Of a stretch of DNA of 64,000 nt, positions 13,601 through 25,258 are shown piece by piece; positions within the stretch are counted from its first letter, which is position 1, and every line of letters begins with the position of its first letter. The notes beneath the pieces were generated by a model. It saw nothing but the letters and a program-made list of their open reading frames with translations. It was not told the origin of the DNA and did not search any database. The stretch is from assembly GCF_000967965.1 (NCBI RefSeq), contig NZ_LACC01000022.1, forward strand, positions 1 through 64,000, given 5' to 3'. Origin of the DNA: Pseudomonas fluorescens (GTDB taxonomy: Bacteria > Pseudomonadota > Gammaproteobacteria > Pseudomonadales > Pseudomonadaceae). A program made the translations under genes and the position numbers.

Positions 13601-14831
13601 TGAGCGTGAGCGTTACAAGCTGCCGTATGGTGCCGTGATTTCGGTTAAAGAAGGTGACAAGGTCGAAGCTGGCGCCATCGTGGCCAAGTGGGATCCGCAC
13701 ACTCACCCGATCGTTACCGAAATGAAAGGTACCGTGACCTACGTGGGCATGGAAGAAGGCATCACGATCAAGCGTCAGACTGACGAATTGACCGGTATGA
13801 CCAACATTGAAGTACTCGACGCCAAGGATCGTCCAGCTGCCGGTAAGGACATCCGTCCTGCCGTGAAGATGGTCGACGACAACGGCAAGGATCTGTTGCT
13901 GCCAGGCACTGACGTTATCGCTCAGTACTTCCTGCCAGCCAACGCCCTGGTCGGTGTAGCGGATGGTGCGAAGATCGCGATCGGTGATGTTATCGCTCGT
14001 ATCCCGCAAGAGACTTCGAAAACTCGCGACATCACCGGTGGTCTGCCGCGTGTTGCCGACTTGTTCGAAGCCCGTCGTCCGAAAGAAGCATCGATTCTGG
14101 CTGAAGTCAGCGGCACCATCGCGTTCGGTAAAGAGACCAAGGGCAAGCGCCGTCTGGTTATCACCCCGAACGACGGTACCGATCCGTACGAAGAGCTGAT
14201 TCCGAAGTGGCGTCACCTGAACGTGTTCGAAGGCGAGCAGGTAAACCGCGGCGAAGTTATCTCCGACGGTCCAAGCGATCCACACGACATCCTGCGTCTG
14301 CTGGGTGTGAGTGCGCTGGCCAAGTACATCGTCAACGAGATCCAGGACGTTTACCGTCTGCAAGGCGTGAAGATCAACGACAAGCACATCGAGACCATCC
14401 TGCGTCAGATGCTGCGTAAAGTTGAGATCGCTGAATCCGGCGATTCCAGTTTCATCAAGGGCGACCAGATGGAATTGACTCACGTACTGGTAGAGAACGA
14501 GCGTCTGAGCGGCGAAGACAAGTTTGTCTCCAAGTTCACTCGCGTTCTGCTGGGTATCACCAAGGCATCGTTGTCCACCGAATCGTTCATCTCGGCGGCT
14601 TCCTTCCAGGAAACCACTCGCGTACTGACCGAAGCGGCGGTAACCGGCAAGCGCGATTACCTGCGCGGCCTGAAGGAAAACGTGGTCGTGGGTCGTCTGA
14701 TCCCGGCTGGTACCGGCCTGGCTTATCACAGCGAGCGTAAGCGCCGCCGTGAAGCAGACAAGCCGTTGCGCGTAAGCGCCAGTGAAGTGGAAGCTGCACT
14801 GACCGAAGCGCTGAACTCGAGCGGTAACTGA
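10632..14831 (+). CDS. rpoC: DNA-directed RNA polymerase subunit beta'
   Basis: 1399 aa. Catalytic subunit; the Mg-binding loop [12 protein letters not shown] is present. The N-terminal zinc-binding cysteines [19 protein letters not shown] and the second zinc site ([17 protein letters not shown]) are complete. The trigger-loop region includes the [20 protein letters not shown] block. Start is TTG at 10632, directly after the strong AGGAGGAAAGG sequence (10619-10629); no in-frame ATG lies nearby, and a TTG rpoC start is usual in this genus. Confidence 0.99.
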   Translation: MKDLLNLLKNQGQVEEFDAIRIGLASPEMIRSWSFGEVKKPETINYRTFKPERDGLFCAKIFGPVKDYECLCGKYKRLKHRGVICEKCGVEVALAKVRRERMAHIELASPVAHIWFLKSLPSRIGLLMDMTLRDIERVLYFESYVVIDPGMTTLEKGQLLNDEQYFEALEEFGDDFDARMGAEAVRELLHAIDLEHEIGRLREEIPQTNSETKIKKLSKRLKLMEAFQGSGNLPEWMVLTVLPVLPPDLRPLVPLDGGRFATSDLNDLYRRVINRNNRLKRLLDLSAPDIIVRNEKRMLQEAVDALLDNGRRGRAITGSNKRPLKSLADMIKGKQGRFRQNLLGKRVDYSGRSVITVGPTLRLHQCGLPKKMALELFKPFIFGKLEMRGLATTIKAAKKMVERELPEVWDVLAEVIREHPVLLNRAPTLHRLGIQAFEPVLIEGKAIQLHPLVCAAYNADFDGDQMAVHVPLTLEAQLEARALMMSTNNILSPANGEPIIVPSQDVVLGLYYMTREAINAKGEGRVFADLQEVDRVFRAGEAALHAKVKVRINETVNDRDGGSVSNTRIVDTTVGRALLFQVVPKGLSYDVVNLPMKKKAISKLINQCYRVVGLKETVIFADQLMYTGFAYSTISGVSIGVNDFVIPDEKARIINAATDEVKEIESQYASGLVTQGEKYNKVIDLWSKANDEVSKAMMANLSKEKVIDRHGVEVDQESFNSMYMMADSGARGSAAQIRQLAGMRGLMAKPDGSIIETPITANFREGLSVLQYFISTHGARKGLADTALKTANSGYLTRRLVDVAQDLVVTEIDCGTEHGLLMTPHIEGGDVVEPLGERVLGRVIARDVFKPGTEDVIVPAGTLVDEKWVEFIELNSIDEVIVRSPISCETRFGICAKCYGRDLARGHQVNIGEAVGVIAAQSIGEPGTQLTMRTFHIGGAASRTSAADSVQVKNGGTVRLHNLKHVERVDGCLVAVSRSGELAIADDFGRERERYKLPYGAVISVKEGDKVEAGAIVAKWDPHTHPIVTEMKGTVTYVGMEEGITIKRQTDELTGMTNIEVLDAKDRPAAGKDIRPAVKMVDDNGKDLLLPGTDVIAQYFLPANALVGVADGAKIAIGDVIARIPQETSKTRDITGGLPRVADLFEARRPKEASILAEVSGTIAFGKETKGKRRLVITPNDGTDPYEELIPKWRHLNVFEGEQVNRGEVISDGPSDPHDILRLLGVSALAKYIVNEIQDVYRLQGVKINDKHIETILRQMLRKVEIAESGDSSFIKGDQMELTHVLVENERLSGEDKFVSKFTRVLLGITKASLSTESFISAASFQETTRVLTEAAVTGKRDYLRGLKENVVVGRLIPAGTGLAYHSERKRRREADKPLRVSASEVEAALTEALNSSGN

Positions 14832-14927
14832 GTTCTGCGGTAAATGAGTGTGAGGCCCTGGTCACTCCGTTCATCGAATCGAGACAATTTGTCGAGATTG
14901 GATGAGCGGGGAGGGCGGGGCCTTGCC

Positions 14928-14956
14928 TTGACTGGGGACAAGATCCTCTTTAGACT
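14928..14956 (+). promoter_or_regulatory. str operon promoter
   Basis: -35 TTGACT (14928-14933), 17-base spacer, -10 TAGACT (14951-14956), in the 216-base rpoC-rpsL spacer, about 90 bases before rpsL. It would drive rpsL-rpsG-fusA-tuf independently of the rpoBC transcript. I see no strong terminator after rpoC. Confidence 0.75.
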
Positions 14957-15047
14957 CTTGTACCCCTAAATTTGGCGGGAACTCGTTCCTGCCATTTTGC
15001 TTTTCTTGCAAGACAATAGCGTCGCAAGACAACAGTGGAGCTAGTAG

Positions 15048-15419
15048 ATGGCAACTATCAACCAGCTGGTACGTCAGCCGCGTAAGCGTATCGTCGAGAA
15101 ATCCGACGTGCCTGCGCTGCAGAACTGCCCGCAACGCCGTGGCGTGTGCACCCGTGTGTACACCACCACGCCGAAAAAACCTAACTCGGCACTGCGTAAA
15201 GTATGCCGTGTGCGTCTGACCAACGGTTTCGAGGTTTCCTCGTACATCGGCGGTGAAGGCCACAACCTGCAAGAGCACAGCGTGGTACTGATCCGCGGCG
15301 GTCGTGTAAAAGACTTGCCAGGTGTTCGTTACCACACCGTTCGCGGTTCGTTGGATACTTCCGGTGTTAAAGGTCGTAACCAGGGTCGTTCGAAGTACGG
15401 TACCAAGCGTCCGAAGTAA
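15048..15419 (+). CDS. rpsL: 30S ribosomal protein S12
   Basis: 123 aa. Decoding-centre protein; the streptomycin-relevant loops [13 protein letters not shown] and [13 protein letters not shown] carry the sensitive-type lysines. ATG 15048 preceded by GGAG. First gene of the str operon. Confidence 0.99.
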
Positions 15420-15527
15420 TCGGCCGTTTTGCAGTTTTTCATTTTATTGAGTCGATAAGAGTAAGGTCGGGCACGCATCCATAGGAGCTGTCCCGGGCTA
15501 ACCTGAAGACCGTTTGAGGGCTTATCA

Positions 15528-16001
15528 ATGCCAAGACGTCGCGTAGCAGCCAAGCGTGAGATTCTGGACGATCCGAAATACGGAAGCCAAATCCTCGCCA
15601 AATTCATGAACCACGTAATGGAAAGCGGCAAGAAAGCCGTTGCCGAACGTATCGTTTATGGTGCCCTGGATACCGTGAAGGCTCGTAAGGCCGGCACCGA
15701 TCCCCTGGAACTCTTCGAAAAAGCACTCGACGCCATCGCTCCGCTGGTCGAAGTGAAGTCGCGCCGCGTTGGTGGTGCTACTTACCAGGTTCCGGTCGAA
15801 GTTCGTCCTTCCCGTCGTAACGCTCTGGCAATGCGCTGGTTGGTAGACTACGCCCGCAAGCGCGGCGAGAAGTCTATGGCTCTGCGTTTGGCTGGCGAAC
15901 TGTTGGACGCTGCCGAAGGCAAAGGTGCTGCAGTTAAGAAGCGTGAAGACGTTCACCGTATGGCTGAAGCCAACAAGGCTTTCTCGCACTACCGCTTCTA
16001 A
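15528..16001 (+). CDS. rpsG: 30S ribosomal protein S7
   Basis: 157 aa. Head assembly protein that contacts E-site tRNA and, in E. coli, represses its own operon from the rpsL-rpsG spacer. That spacer is 108 bases here and can form GC-rich pairings, so feedback control is plausible. Conserved [19 protein letters not shown] start and [17 protein letters not shown] helix. GAGGG before the ATG. Confidence 0.98.
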   Translation: MPRRRVAAKREILDDPKYGSQILAKFMNHVMESGKKAVAERIVYGALDTVKARKAGTDPLELFEKALDAIAPLVEVKSRRVGGATYQVPVEVRPSRRNALAMRWLVDYARKRGEKSMALRLAGELLDAAEGKGAAVKKREDVHRMAEANKAFSHYRF

Positions 16002-16031
16002 TTTTAGCGTCACTAATTTTGCGAGGGCTTT

Positions 16032-18137
16032 ATGGCTCGTACAACACCGATTAATCGCTACCGTAACATTGGTATCGTTGCACACGTGGATGCTGGTAAA
16101 ACCACCACCACTGAGCGCGTCCTTTTTTACACTGGCAAAAGTCACAAGATGGGCGAGGTGCATGACGGCGCCGCGACCACAGACTGGATGGTGCAGGAGC
16201 AGGAGCGTGGTATTACCATTACTTCTGCTGCCATTACCGCCTTCTGGCAGGGTTCCGCCAAGCAGCACAAAGACCAGTACCGTTTCAACGTCATCGATAC
16301 CCCGGGCCACGTAGACTTCACTATTGAAGTTGAGCGTTCCCTGCGTGTACTCGACGGCGCGGTCGTTGTGTTCTGCGGTACTTCCGGCGTTGAGCCTCAG
16401 TCCGAAACCGTATGGCGTCAAGCCAACAAGTACGGTGTTCCACGTATCGTTTACGTGAACAAGATGGACCGTGCCGGTGCTAACTTCCTGCGCGTGATCG
16501 CTCAGATCAAGCAGCGTCTGGGTCACACTCCGGTGCCTATCCAGTTGGCTATCGGTTCCGAAGACAACTTCCAGGGTCAGATCGATCTGATGACCATGGA
16601 AGCGGTTTACTGGAACGATGCCGACAAGGGTATGACTCCTCGTCGTGAAGCCATCCCTGCTGAACTGCAGGAACTGGCTGAAGAGTGGCGCAACAACATG
16701 GTTGAGGCTGCGGCCGAAGCCAGCGAAGAGCTGATGAACAAGTACCTTGAAGGTGAAGAGCTCACCATCGAGGAAATCAAGGGTGCTCTGCGTCAGCGTA
16801 CTATCGCTGGTGAGATCGTCCTGGCTGTTTGCGGTTCTTCCTTCAAGAACAAGGGTGTTCCCCTGGTTCTCGACGCCGTTATCGACTACCTGCCGGCTCC
16901 AAGCGACATTCCTGCCATCAAGGGTACTGACCCGGATGACGAGGAAAAGCAAATGGAGCGTCATGCAGACGACAACGAGCCGTTCTCGGCTCTGGCGTTC
17001 AAGATCGCTACCGACCCATTCGTGGGTACCTTGACTTTCGTCCGTGTTTACTCGGGCGTGTTGGCCTCCGGCGACGGCGTGATCAACTCGGTCAAAGGCA
17101 AGAAAGAGCGCGTGGGTCGTATGGTGCAAATGCACGCAAACGCCCGTGAAGAGATCAAGGAAGTACGCGCTGGTGACATCGCGGCCCTGATCGGCATGAA
17201 GGACGTCACCACTGGTGAAACCTTGTGCAACGCTGACAAGCCAATCATCCTGGTTCGCATGGACTTCCCGGAGCCGGTTATTTCGGTTGCCGTTGAGCCT
17301 AAGACCAAGGATGACCAGGAAAAAATGGGTATCGCTCTGGGCAAACTTGCTCAGGAAGACCCGTCTTTCCGCGTCAAGACTGATGAAGAGACTGGTCAAA
17401 CGATCATCTCTGGCATGGGCGAGTTGCACCTGGACATCCTGGTTGACCGGATGCGCCGTGAGTTCAACGTCGAAGCCAACATCGGTAAGCCTCAGGTTTC
17501 GTATCGTGAGCGCATCACGAAGAATTGCGAAATCGAAGGCAAGTTCGTTCGTCAGTCCGGCGGTCGTGGCCAGTTCGGCCACTGCTGGATCCGTTTTGCT
17601 CCTGCTGACGAAGGTCAGGAAGGTCTGCAATTCGTGAACGAAGTAGTGGGTGGTGTGGTTCCTAAGGAATACATCCCGGCTATCCAGAAGGGTATCGAAG
17701 AGCAGATGAAGAACGGCGTAGTTGCCGGCTATCCGCTGATCGGCCTGAAGGCTACCGTGTTTGATGGTTCTTACCACGACGTCGACTCGAACGAGATGGC
17801 GTTTAAGGTGGCTGCTTCCATGGCGACCAAGCAACTGGCCCAGAAGGGCGGTGGTGAGTTGCTCGAGCCAATCATGGCGGTAGAGGTTGTTACGCCTGAA
17901 GACTATATGGGTGACGTGATGGGCGACCTTAACCGTCGTCGCGGCATGATTCTGGGTATGGAAGACACGGTCTCCGGTAAGGTGATCCGTGCTGAAGTTC
18001 CGTTGGGCGAGATGTTCGGTTATGCGACCGACGTTCGTTCGATGTCTCAGGGTCGCGCAAGCTACTCTATGGAATTCAAAAAATACAATACAGCTCCGTC
18101 GCACATCGTCGAAACTGTAACCAAAAAACAAGGCTGA
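16032..18137 (+). CDS. fusA: Elongation factor G
   Basis: 701 aa. Ribosome translocase GTPase. G1 [20 protein letters not shown]2 [10 protein letters not shown]3 DTPGHVDFT and G4 NKMDR are intact; domains II-V follow, with domain IV block [15 protein letters not shown] in front of ATG 16032. Thirty bases separate it from rpsG and from tuf, all in one operon. Confidence 0.99.
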   Translation: MARTTPINRYRNIGIVAHVDAGKTTTTERVLFYTGKSHKMGEVHDGAATTDWMVQEQERGITITSAAITAFWQGSAKQHKDQYRFNVIDTPGHVDFTIEVERSLRVLDGAVVVFCGTSGVEPQSETVWRQANKYGVPRIVYVNKMDRAGANFLRVIAQIKQRLGHTPVPIQLAIGSEDNFQGQIDLMTMEAVYWNDADKGMTPRREAIPAELQELAEEWRNNMVEAAAEASEELMNKYLEGEELTIEEIKGALRQRTIAGEIVLAVCGSSFKNKGVPLVLDAVIDYLPAPSDIPAIKGTDPDDEEKQMERHADDNEPFSALAFKIATDPFVGTLTFVRVYSGVLASGDGVINSVKGKKERVGRMVQMHANAREEIKEVRAGDIAALIGMKDVTTGETLCNADKPIILVRMDFPEPVISVAVEPKTKDDQEKMGIALGKLAQEDPSFRVKTDEETGQTIISGMGELHLDILVDRMRREFNVEANIGKPQVSYRERITKNCEIEGKFVRQSGGRGQFGHCWIRFAPADEGQEGLQFVNEVVGGVVPKEYIPAIQKGIEEQMKNGVVAGYPLIGLKATVFDGSYHDVDSNEMAFKVAASMATKQLAQKGGGELLEPIMAVEVVTPEDYMGDVMGDLNRRRGMILGMEDTVSGKVIRAEVPLGEMFGYATDVRSMSQGRASYSMEFKKYNTAPSHIVETVTKKQG

Positions 18138-18167
18138 TTCAGTCCTTTAGGCAAGGAGTTAATTGTC

Positions 18168-19361
18168 GTGGCTAAAGAAAAATTTGATCGTTCCCTACCG
18201 CACGTCAACGTTGGCACTATCGGTCACGTTGACCACGGTAAAACCACTCTGACCGCAGCTCTGACTCGCGTTTGCTCCGAAGTTTTCGGTTCCGCAATCG
18301 TTGATTTCGATAAAATCGACAGCGCTCCAGAAGAAAAAGCTCGTGGTATCACCATCAACACCGCGCACGTCGAGTACAACTCGAAGATCCGTCACTACGC
18401 TCACGTTGACTGCCCAGGTCACGCTGACTATGTGAAGAACATGATCACTGGTGCTGCCCAGATGGACGGCGCGATCCTGGTTTGCTCGGCCGCTGATGGT
18501 CCGATGCCGCAAACCCGTGAGCACATCCTGCTGTCCCGTCAGGTAGGCGTTCCGTACATCGTGGTTTTCCTGAACAAGGCTGACCTGGTAGACGACGCTG
18601 AGCTGCTGGAACTGGTCGAGATGGAAGTTCGCGACCTGCTGTCCACCTACGACTTCCCGGGCGATGACACTCCAATCATCATCGGTTCGGCTCGTATGGC
18701 GCTGGAAGGCAAAGACGACAACGAAATGGGCACCACTGCCGTTCGTAAACTGGTTGAAACTCTGGACAGCTACATCCCAGAACCAGAGCGCGCTATCGAC
18801 AAGCCATTCCTGATGCCAATCGAAGACGTATTCTCGATCTCGGGTCGTGGTACTGTTGTGACTGGTCGTATCGAGCGCGGTATCGTTCGCGTTCAAGATG
18901 CACTGGAAATCGTTGGTCTGCGTGACACCACCACCACCACCTGCACCGGTGTTGAAATGTTCCGCAAGCTGCTCGACGAAGGTCGTGCTGGCGAGAACTG
19001 CGGCGTTCTGCTGCGTGGTACCAAGCGTGACGACGTTGAGCGTGGCCAGGTTCTGGTTAAGCCAGGTTCGGTTAAGCCGCACACCAAGTTCACCGCAGAA
19101 GTTTACGTTCTGAGCAAGGAAGAAGGCGGTCGTCACACTCCGTTCTTCAAAGGCTACCGTCCACAGTTCTACTTCCGTACTACTGACGTGACTGGTAACT
19201 GCCAGCTGCCAGAAGGCGTTGAAATGGTAATGCCAGGTGATAACATCCAAATGGAAGTTACCCTGATCAAGACCATCGCAATGGAAGACGGCCTGCGTTT
19301 CGCTATCCGTGAAGGCGGTCGTACCGTCGGCGCTGGCGTCGTAGCCAAAATCATCGAGTAA
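18168..19361 (+). CDS. tuf: Elongation factor Tu
   Basis: 397 aa, GTG start at 18168 behind AAGGAG. Carries aminoacyl-tRNA to the A site as a GTP complex. G1 [11 protein letters not shown]2 [13 protein letters not shown]3 [13 protein letters not shown]4 NKADLVDD and domain II/III blocks are complete. It is the only tuf in this window; the second copy usual in the tRNA-Thr/tRNA-Trp interval of P. aeruginosa is missing. A strong terminator follows. Confidence 0.99.
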   Translation: MAKEKFDRSLPHVNVGTIGHVDHGKTTLTAALTRVCSEVFGSAIVDFDKIDSAPEEKARGITINTAHVEYNSKIRHYAHVDCPGHADYVKNMITGAAQMDGAILVCSAADGPMPQTREHILLSRQVGVPYIVVFLNKADLVDDAELLELVEMEVRDLLSTYDFPGDDTPIIIGSARMALEGKDDNEMGTTAVRKLVETLDSYIPEPERAIDKPFLMPIEDVFSISGRGTVVTGRIERGIVRVQDALEIVGLRDTTTTTCTGVEMFRKLLDEGRAGENCGVLLRGTKRDDVERGQVLVKPGSVKPHTKFTAEVYVLSKEEGGRHTPFFKGYRPQFYFRTTDVTGNCQLPEGVEMVMPGDNIQMEVTLIKTIAMEDGLRFAIREGGRTVGAGVVAKIIE

Positions 19362-19395
19362 GCATCTCTTTTGAGATAGCTTCGATGCTTTGAAA

Positions 19396-19422
19396 GGCCC
19401 CCGCTCAGCGGGGGCTTTTTTA
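19396..19422 (+). terminator. Rho-independent terminator of the str operon
   Basis: 8-bp all-GC stem GCCCCCGC (19397-19404) / GCGGGGGC (19408-19415), loop TCA, followed by TTTTTT. The rpsJ promoter begins six bases after the T-run. Confidence 0.93.
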
Positions 19423-19427
19423 TTGGG

Positions 19428-19456
19428 TTGACACCCATCTGGGGCGTCTATAGAAT
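19428..19456 (+). promoter_or_regulatory. S10 operon promoter
   Basis: Consensus -35 TTGACA (19428-19433), 17-base spacer, -10 TAGAAT (19451-19456). The leader to rpsJ is only about 55 bases and contains one hairpin (ACGGGCG/CGCCCGG around 19471-19489), much shorter than the E. coli S10 leader used for L4 control. Confidence 0.85.
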
Positions 19457-19518
19457 TGCGCCTCCTTTTAACGGGCGTATTGCGCCCGGTGGGAATAGCA
19501 GCCGGAGTCTGAAATCCA

Positions 19519-19830
19519 ATGCAAAATCAGCAAATCCGTATCAGGTTGAAGGCTTTCGACCATCGCCTGATCGACCAATCAACCCAGGAAATCGTGGAAA
19601 CCGCGAAACGTACTGGTGCTCAAGTGCGTGGTCCAATTCCACTGCCTACCCGTAAAGAGCGGTTCACCGTTCTGGTCTCCCCGCACGTCAACAAAGACGC
19701 GCGTGACCAGTACGAGATCCGTACTCATAAGCGCGTTCTGGACATCGTCCAGCCAACGGATAAAACCGTTGATGCTCTTATGAAGCTTGATCTTGCGGCC
19801 GGTGTGGAAGTGCAGATCAGCCTCGGCTAA
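19519..19830 (+). CDS. rpsJ: 30S ribosomal protein S10
   Basis: 103 aa. Head protein that also serves as NusE, the NusB/NusG partner in antitermination and transcription-translation coupling. Conserved [17 protein letters not shown] and [21 protein letters not shown]-type loop seen. GGAG before the ATG. First gene of the S10-spc block. Confidence 0.99.
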
Positions 19831-19910
19831 GACTCGGTCTTAGTCGTGTAACGCTCTGAAATGGGCGGCCATAGCGGGTGAAAGCCCCGTACACTCATGA
19901 GGTTTACAAC

Positions 19911-20546
19911 ATGACTATTGGTGTAGTCGGTCGTAAATGCGGTATGACCCGTATTTTCACCGAAGAAGGTGTCTCCATTCCGGTCACGGTCATTGAGATC
20001 GAACCGAATCGCGTCACCCAGTTCAAAACTGAAGAGACCGATGGCTATCGTGCAGTGCAAGTCACTGTCGGCGAGCGTCGTGCTTCGCGTGTAACAGCAG
20101 CTCAGGCTGGCCACTTCGCTAAAGCGAACGTTGCCGCTGGTCGTACCGTAATGGAATTCCGCCTTGAAGAAGGCGAGTACCAGGCCGGCGATCTGATCAA
20201 CGCTGAAATCTTCGCCGCTGGTCAACTGGTTGATGTAACCGGTCAGTCCAAGGGTAAAGGCTTCCAGGGTACGATCAAGCGTTGGAATTTCCGCGGGCAA
20301 GATAACACCCACGGTAACTCCGTATCCCACCGCGTTCCAGGCTCTATCGGCCAGTGCCAGACTCCTGGTCGTGTATTCAAGGGCAAAAAAATGTCCGGTC
20401 ATATGGGCGCTGAGCGCGTGACCGTGCAGTCCCTCGAAGTAGTGCGCGTGGACGCTGAACGCAATCTGTTGTTGGTCAAGGGCGCTGTTCCTGGCGCTAC
20501 TGGCGGCAACTTGGTTGTACGTCCAGCAGCCAAGGCTCGCGGTTAA
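19911..20546 (+). CDS. rplC: 50S ribosomal protein L3
   Basis: 211 aa. Early-assembly protein near the peptidyl-transferase centre. The in-frame ATG at 19878 is rejected: [16 protein letters not shown] at 19911 is the family start and has TGAGG in front. The extended central loop contains the conserved Gln ([14 protein letters not shown]) that PrmB methylates in E. coli. Confidence 0.98.
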   Translation: MTIGVVGRKCGMTRIFTEEGVSIPVTVIEIEPNRVTQFKTEETDGYRAVQVTVGERRASRVTAAQAGHFAKANVAAGRTVMEFRLEEGEYQAGDLINAEIFAAGQLVDVTGQSKGKGFQGTIKRWNFRGQDNTHGNSVSHRVPGSIGQCQTPGRVFKGKKMSGHMGAERVTVQSLEVVRVDAERNLLLVKGAVPGATGGNLVVRPAAKARG

Positions 20547-20558
20547 GGGGAAGCTGAC

Positions 20559-21161
20559 ATGCAATTAAATGTAAATGACGCTCAAGCGATCGAAGTTTCC
20601 GAACTGACATTTGGCGGCGAATTCAACGAGACGCTGGTTCACCAAGCAGTCGTGGCCTACATGGCCGGCGGCCGTCAGGGTTCCAAGCAGCAAAAGACCC
20701 GTTCCGACGTTCGTGGTGGCGGCAAGCGCCCATGGCGTCAGAAAGGTACTGGCCGTGCTCGTGCCGGTACTATCCGTAGCCCAATCTGGCGTGGCGGCGG
20801 TACCACTTTCGCAGCTCGTCCTCAGGATCACTCCCAGAAGCTGAACAAGAAGATGTATCGCGCAGCAATGCGTTCCATCCTTGCTGAGCTGGTGCGTACT
20901 GATCGTCTGGTCGTGGTTCAGGATTTCGCCGTTGAAACGCCGAAAACCAAAGACCTGCTGGGCAAACTGAACAACATGAGCCTGACCGACGTTCTGATCG
21001 TGTCCGACGCTGTTGATCAGAACCTGTACCTGGCTGCTCGTAACCTGCCACACGTAGATGTACGTGACGTGCAAGGTTCCGATCCAGTTAGTCTGATCGC
21101 ATACGACAAGGTGTTGATCACCGTGTCGGCCGTGAAGAAATTCGAGGAGCTGCTGGGATGA
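20559..21161 (+). CDS. rplD: 50S ribosomal protein L4
   Basis: 200 aa. Lines the exit tunnel through the long basic loop [20 protein letters not shown] and is the autogenous regulator of the S10 operon in E. coli. AAGGGGAA precedes the ATG. Its stop overlaps the rplW start by four bases (ATGA). Confidence 0.98.
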
Positions 21162-21457
21162 ACCAGGAACGCGTATTTAAAGTTCTGCTTGGCCCGCACG
21201 TTTCCGAGAAGGCTACGGTTCTGGCAGACAAGAAAGGCCAGTTCGTTTTCAAGGTTGCTACCGACGCAACCAAGCTGGAAATCAAGAAGGCCGTCGAAAG
21301 CCTGTTCAGCGTGAAAGTAGAGCGTGTTACTACCCTGAATGTTCTGGGTAAGAGCAAGCGCACTGCTCGCGGTCTGGGCAAGCGTAATGACTGGAAGAAG
21401 GCAGTTATCTCCCTTCAGCCAGGCCAAGATCTCGATTTCAGCAGCAGTGCTGAGTAA
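21158..21457 (+). CDS. rplW: 50S ribosomal protein L23
   Basis: 99 aa. Sits at the tunnel exit and docks trigger factor and SRP. Canonical start [19 protein letters not shown] and C-terminal loop [17 protein letters not shown] overlap with rplD indicates coupled translation. Confidence 0.98.
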
Positions 21458-21471
21458 GGAAGGGGTGCATC

Positions 21472-22296
21472 ATGGCAATCGTTAAATGCAAACCGACTTC
21501 CCCTGGCCGCCGTTTTGTGGTCAAGGTGGTCAACCAGGAGCTGCATAAAGGCGCTCCTCACGCACCGCTGCTCGAGAAGAAATCGAAGACTGGTGGTCGT
21601 AACAACAATGGCCGTATTACCACTCGTCACATCGGTGGTGGTCATAAGCAGCATTATCGTCTGGTCGACTTCCGTCGCAACGACAAAGATGGCATCTCTG
21701 CCACTGTCGAGCGTATCGAATACGATCCAAACCGTACTGCTCACATCGCTTTGCTGCTGTACGCAGATGGCGAGCGTCGCTACATCATCGCCCCTAAAGG
21801 CGTGAGCGCTGGCGACCAGCTGATCGCAGGTGCCCTGGCACCGATCAAGCCGGGCAACGCTCTGCAACTGCGCAACATTCCAGTTGGTAGCACCGTACAC
21901 GGCATCGAATTGAAGCCAGGTAAAGGCGCTCAGATCGCTCGTTCCGCTGGTGCTTCGGCTCAGCTGATCGCTCGTGAAGGCGTGTACGTTACCCTGCGTC
22001 TGCGTTCCGGTGAAATGCGTAAAGTCCTGGCTGAATGCCGTGCGACCCTGGGCGAAGTCTCGAACTCCGAGCACAGCCTGCGTTCGCTGGGTAAAGCTGG
22101 TGCCAAACGCTGGCGTGGCGTTCGCCCAACCGTTCGTGGTGTTGCCATGAACCCGGTTGACCACCCACATGGTGGTGGTGAAGGTCGTACCTCTGGTGGT
22201 CGTCATCCGGTATCGCCATGGGGCTTCCCGACTAAGGGCGCGAAGACTCGTGGTAATAAGCGTACCGACAAAATGATCGTCCGTCGTCGCAAGTAA
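21472..22296 (+). CDS. rplB: 50S ribosomal protein L2
   Basis: 274 aa. Bridges the subunits and is needed for peptidyl transfer. The conserved C-terminal block [17 protein letters not shown] contains the functionally important histidine. Full length for the family; AAGGGG before the ATG. Confidence 0.99.
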   Translation: MAIVKCKPTSPGRRFVVKVVNQELHKGAPHAPLLEKKSKTGGRNNNGRITTRHIGGGHKQHYRLVDFRRNDKDGISATVERIEYDPNRTAHIALLLYADGERRYIIAPKGVSAGDQLIAGALAPIKPGNALQLRNIPVGSTVHGIELKPGKGAQIARSAGASAQLIAREGVYVTLRLRSGEMRKVLAECRATLGEVSNSEHSLRSLGKAGAKRWRGVRPTVRGVAMNPVDHPHGGGEGRTSGGRHPVSPWGFPTKGAKTRGNKRTDKMIVRRRK

Positions 22297-22312
22297 ATAG
22301 AGGGATACGACA

Positions 22313-22588
22313 GTGCCACGTTCTCTGAAAAAAGGTCCTTTTATCGATCTTCACCTACTGAAGAAGATCGAAGTGGCGGCGGAAAAGAACGATCGCAAAC
22401 CGGTGAAAACCTGGTCGCGTCGTTCGATGATCCTGCCACAAATGGTCGGTTTGACCATCGCAGTACACAACGGTCGTCAGCACGTCCCAGTTCTCGTGAA
22501 CGAAGACATGGTCGGCCACAAACTGGGCGAGTTCGCCGGTACCCGCACTTATCGCGGGCACGTGGCAGACAAGAAAGCCAAGCGTTAA
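22313..22588 (+). CDS. rpsS: 30S ribosomal protein S19
   Basis: 91 aa. Head protein forming a complex with S13. GTG start at 22313 giving [17 protein letters not shown], with AGGGATA upstream. Conserved [15 protein letters not shown] and [12 protein letters not shown]. Confidence 0.98.
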   Translation: MPRSLKKGPFIDLHLLKKIEVAAEKNDRKPVKTWSRRSMILPQMVGLTIAVHNGRQHVPVLVNEDMVGHKLGEFAGTRTYRGHVADKKAKR

Positions 22589-22599
22589 GGGGTTAGGAA

Positions 22600-22932
22600 A
22601 TGGAAGTAGCCGCTAAGTTGTCGGGCGCTCGAATCTCCGCCCAGAAAGCCCGCTTGGTCGCCGACCAGATCCGCGGGAAGAAGGTGGGCGAAGCGCTCAA
22701 CCTGTTGGCTTTCAGCAGTAAGAAAGCCGCCGAGATCATGAAGAAAGTGCTGGAGTCGGCCGTAGCCAACGCCGAGCATAACGAAGGCGCGGACGTTGAT
22801 GACCTGAAGGTCAGCACCGTTTTCGTCAACGAAGGGCGTTCGCTGAAGCGCATCATGCCACGTGCCAAAGGCCGTGCTGATCGCATCGTCAAGCGGTCTT
22901 GCCATATCACTGTCAAGGTTGCTGACAAGTAA
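22600..22932 (+). CDS. rplV: 50S ribosomal protein L22
   Basis: 110 aa. Tunnel-lining protein with a long beta-hairpin ([18 protein letters not shown]), the segment altered in macrolide-resistant mutants; no deletion is seen here. TTAGGAA before the ATG, 11 bases after rpsS. Confidence 0.98.
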
Positions 22933-22945
22933 CGGAGTCGAAGAG

Positions 22946-23632
22946 ATGGGTCAGAAAGTACATCCCATTGGCATTCGCCTGGGAATCGTCAAGGAGCACA
23001 CCTCCGTCTGGTACGCAGACGGTCGGACTTATGCGGACTATTTGCTCGCAGATCTGAAGGTGCGTGAGTATCTCCAAGACAAACTAAAAAGCGCGTCCGT
23101 AAGCCGTATCGATATCCATCGTCCGGCCCAAACTGCACGTATCACCATCCACACCGCTCGTCCAGGTATCGTTATCGGGAAGAAAGGTGAAGATGTTGAG
23201 AAACTGCGTCAGGACCTGACCAAGCAAATGGGTGTGCCTGTGCACATCAATATCGAAGAGATCCGCAAGCCGGAGCTCGACGGTATGCTGGTTGCGCAGA
23301 GCGTAGCTCAGCAGCTGGAGCGTCGTGTAATGTTCCGTCGCGCTATGAAGCGCGCCGTACAGAACGCCATGCGCATTGGTGCCAAAGGCATCAAAATCCA
23401 AGTGAGCGGTCGTCTCGGCGGTGCTGAAATCGCACGTACTGAATGGTATCGCGAAGGTCGTGTGCCATTGCACACCCTGCGTGCCGACATCGACTATGCC
23501 AACTACGAAGCTCACACCACTTACGGTGTGATCGGTGTAAAGGTTTGGATCTTCAAAGGCGAAGTAATTGGTGGTCGCCAAGAAGAACTGAAACCACAAG
23601 CACCAGCGCCTCGTAAAAAAGCTGCTAAGTAA
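22946..23632 (+). CDS. rpsC: 30S ribosomal protein S3
   Basis: 228 aa. Forms the mRNA entry pore. I use ATG 22946 ([17 protein letters not shown], preceded by GGAGTCGAAGAG); in-frame upstream starts lie inside rplV. KH-type RNA-binding motif [18 protein letters not shown] and C-terminal basic tail are intact. Confidence 0.98.
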   Translation: MGQKVHPIGIRLGIVKEHTSVWYADGRTYADYLLADLKVREYLQDKLKSASVSRIDIHRPAQTARITIHTARPGIVIGKKGEDVEKLRQDLTKQMGVPVHINIEEIRKPELDGMLVAQSVAQQLERRVMFRRAMKRAVQNAMRIGAKGIKIQVSGRLGGAEIARTEWYREGRVPLHTLRADIDYANYEAHTTYGVIGVKVWIFKGEVIGGRQEELKPQAPAPRKKAAK

Positions 23633-23644
23633 GGGGTACGCCAA

Positions 23645-24058
23645 ATGTTGCAACCAAAGCGTACGAAGTTCCGCAAGCAGATGACAGGCCACAACCGTGG
23701 TCTGGCACAGCGCGGTAGCAAAGTCAGCTTCGGCGAGTTCGCGCTGAAGTCTGTAGCTCGTGGTCGTCTCACCGCTCGTCAGATCGAGTCAGCGCGTCGT
23801 GCTCTGACCCGTCACGTTAAACGTGGCGGCAAGATCTGGATCCGTGTATTCCCGGACAAGCCTATTTCCAAAAAACCACTCGAAGTTCGGATGGGTAAAG
23901 GTAAGGGTAGTGTGGAGTACTGGGTTGCCCAGATTCAGCCAGGCAAAGTCCTGTATGAAATCGAGGGTGTTACTGAAGAGCTGGCGCGTGAGGCTTTTGC
24001 CCTGGCTGCTGCAAAGCTGCCGCTCGCCACCGCCTTTGTTAAACGGACGGTGATGTGA
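23645..24058 (+). CDS. rplP: 50S ribosomal protein L16
   Basis: 137 aa. Central-protuberance protein near A- and P-site tRNA. Start [19 protein letters not shown] is canonical; the arginine hydroxylated by YcfD in E. coli lies in the [12 protein letters not shown] neighbourhood. AGGGGTA before the ATG. Stop shares one base with rpmC (TGATG). Confidence 0.98.
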
Positions 24059-24249
24059 TGAAAGCGAATGAACTTCGTGAAAAATCCGCACAGCAGCTGA
24101 ACGAGCAACTGCTCGGCCTGCTGCGCGACCAGTTCAATCTGCGTATGCAGAAAGCAACTGGCCAGTTGGGGCAGTCTCATCTGCTCTCGCAAGTTAAACG
24201 TGACATCGCTCGCGTGAAGACTGTGCTTAACCAGCAGGCAGGTAAGTAA
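24058..24249 (+). CDS. rpmC: 50S ribosomal protein L29
   Basis: 63 aa. Helical-hairpin protein next to L23 at the tunnel exit. ATG 24058 ([18 protein letters not shown]) is preferred over GTG 24055, which lies wholly inside rplP. The TGATG junction couples it to rplP. Confidence 0.97.
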
Positions 24250-24251
24250 TC

Positions 24252-24518
24252 ATGGCTGAAGCCGAAAAAACTGTCCGTACGCTGACTGGCCGTGTTGTCA
24301 GCGACAAGATGGACAAAACCATCACCGTTCTGATCGAGCGTCGCGTTAAGCACCCGATCTACGGTAAATACGTTAAGCGTTCGACTAAGCTGCACGCACA
24401 CGACGAAACCAATCAGTGCCACATCGGCGACAAAGTCACTATTCGTGAAACTCGTCCGCTGGCCAAGACCAAGTCTTGGGCATTGGTTGATGTTCTCGAA
24501 CGCGCTGTGGAAGTCTAA
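24252..24518 (+). CDS. rpsQ: 30S ribosomal protein S17
   Basis: 88 aa. OB-fold primary 16S rRNA binder. [21 protein letters not shown] and the C-terminal [18 protein letters not shown] are conserved. Only two bases separate it from rpmC; the ribosome-binding sequence (AGGTAAGT) lies within rpmC. Confidence 0.98.
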   Translation: MAEAEKTVRTLTGRVVSDKMDKTITVLIERRVKHPIYGKYVKRSTKLHAHDETNQCHIGDKVTIRETRPLAKTKSWALVDVLERAVEV

Positions 24519-24541
24519 GGACTAGGGGTCGGAGAAATTAT

Positions 24542-24910
24542 ATGATTCAGACTCAATCCATGCTCGATGTGGCCGATAACAGCGGCGCTCGCCGTGTTAT
24601 GTGCATCAAGGTGCTGGGTGGCTCCCATCGTCGTTACGCTGGTATCGGTGACATCATCAAAGTTACCGTGAAGGAAGCAATTCCTCGCGGTAAAGTGAAA
24701 AAAGGCCAAGTGATGACTGCTGTTGTAGTCCGCACTCGTCACGGCGTACGTCGTGCTGATGGCTCCATTATCCGCTTTGATGGCAACGCTGCTGTTCTTC
24801 TGAACAACAAGCAAGAGCCGATCGGCACCCGTATCTTTGGGCCAGTGACCCGTGAACTTCGTACTGAGAAGTTCATGAAGATCGTCTCGCTCGCCCCAGA
24901 AGTGCTGTAA
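24542..24910 (+). CDS. rplN: 50S ribosomal protein L14
   Basis: 122 aa. Interface protein contacting 16S helix 14. Canonical [19 protein letters not shown] start and [24 protein letters not shown]-type end. First gene of the classical spc operon; no terminator or promoter is evident between rpsQ and rplN. Confidence 0.98.
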   Translation: MIQTQSMLDVADNSGARRVMCIKVLGGSHRRYAGIGDIIKVTVKEAIPRGKVKKGQVMTAVVVRTRHGVRRADGSIIRFDGNAAVLLNNKQEPIGTRIFGPVTRELRTEKFMKIVSLAPEVL

Positions 24911-24921
24911 GGAGATCCGAC

Positions 24922-25236
24922 ATGCAAAAGATTCGTCGTGACGACGAGATCATCGTGATCGCCGGCAAAGACAAAGGTAAGCGCGGTAAGGTGCTTAAGG
25001 TTCTCGCTAACAACCGTTTGGTTATTGGTGGTCTGAACCTGGTCAAGCGTCATACCAAGCCTAACCCGATGTCGGGCGTGCAGGGCGGTATCGTCGAAAA
25101 AGAAGCTCCACTGGATGCTTCTAACGTCGCCATTTTCAACGGCGAAACCAACAAGGCTGACCGCGTTGGTTTCAAAGTAGAAGACGGCAAGAAAATTCGT
25201 GTCTTCAAGTCGACCCAAAAAGCGGTTGATGCTTGA
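24922..25236 (+). CDS. rplX: 50S ribosomal protein L24
   Basis: 104 aa. Assembly-initiator protein with a KOW motif ([20 protein letters not shown]). TAAGGAG lies before ATG 24922, overlapping the rplN stop. Confidence 0.98.
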   Translation: MQKIRRDDEIIVIAGKDKGKRGKVLKVLANNRLVIGGLNLVKRHTKPNPMSGVQGGIVEKEAPLDASNVAIFNGETNKADRVGFKVEDGKKIRVFKSTQKAVDA

Positions 25237-25258
25237 ACACTGCTAGGTAGATGAGACC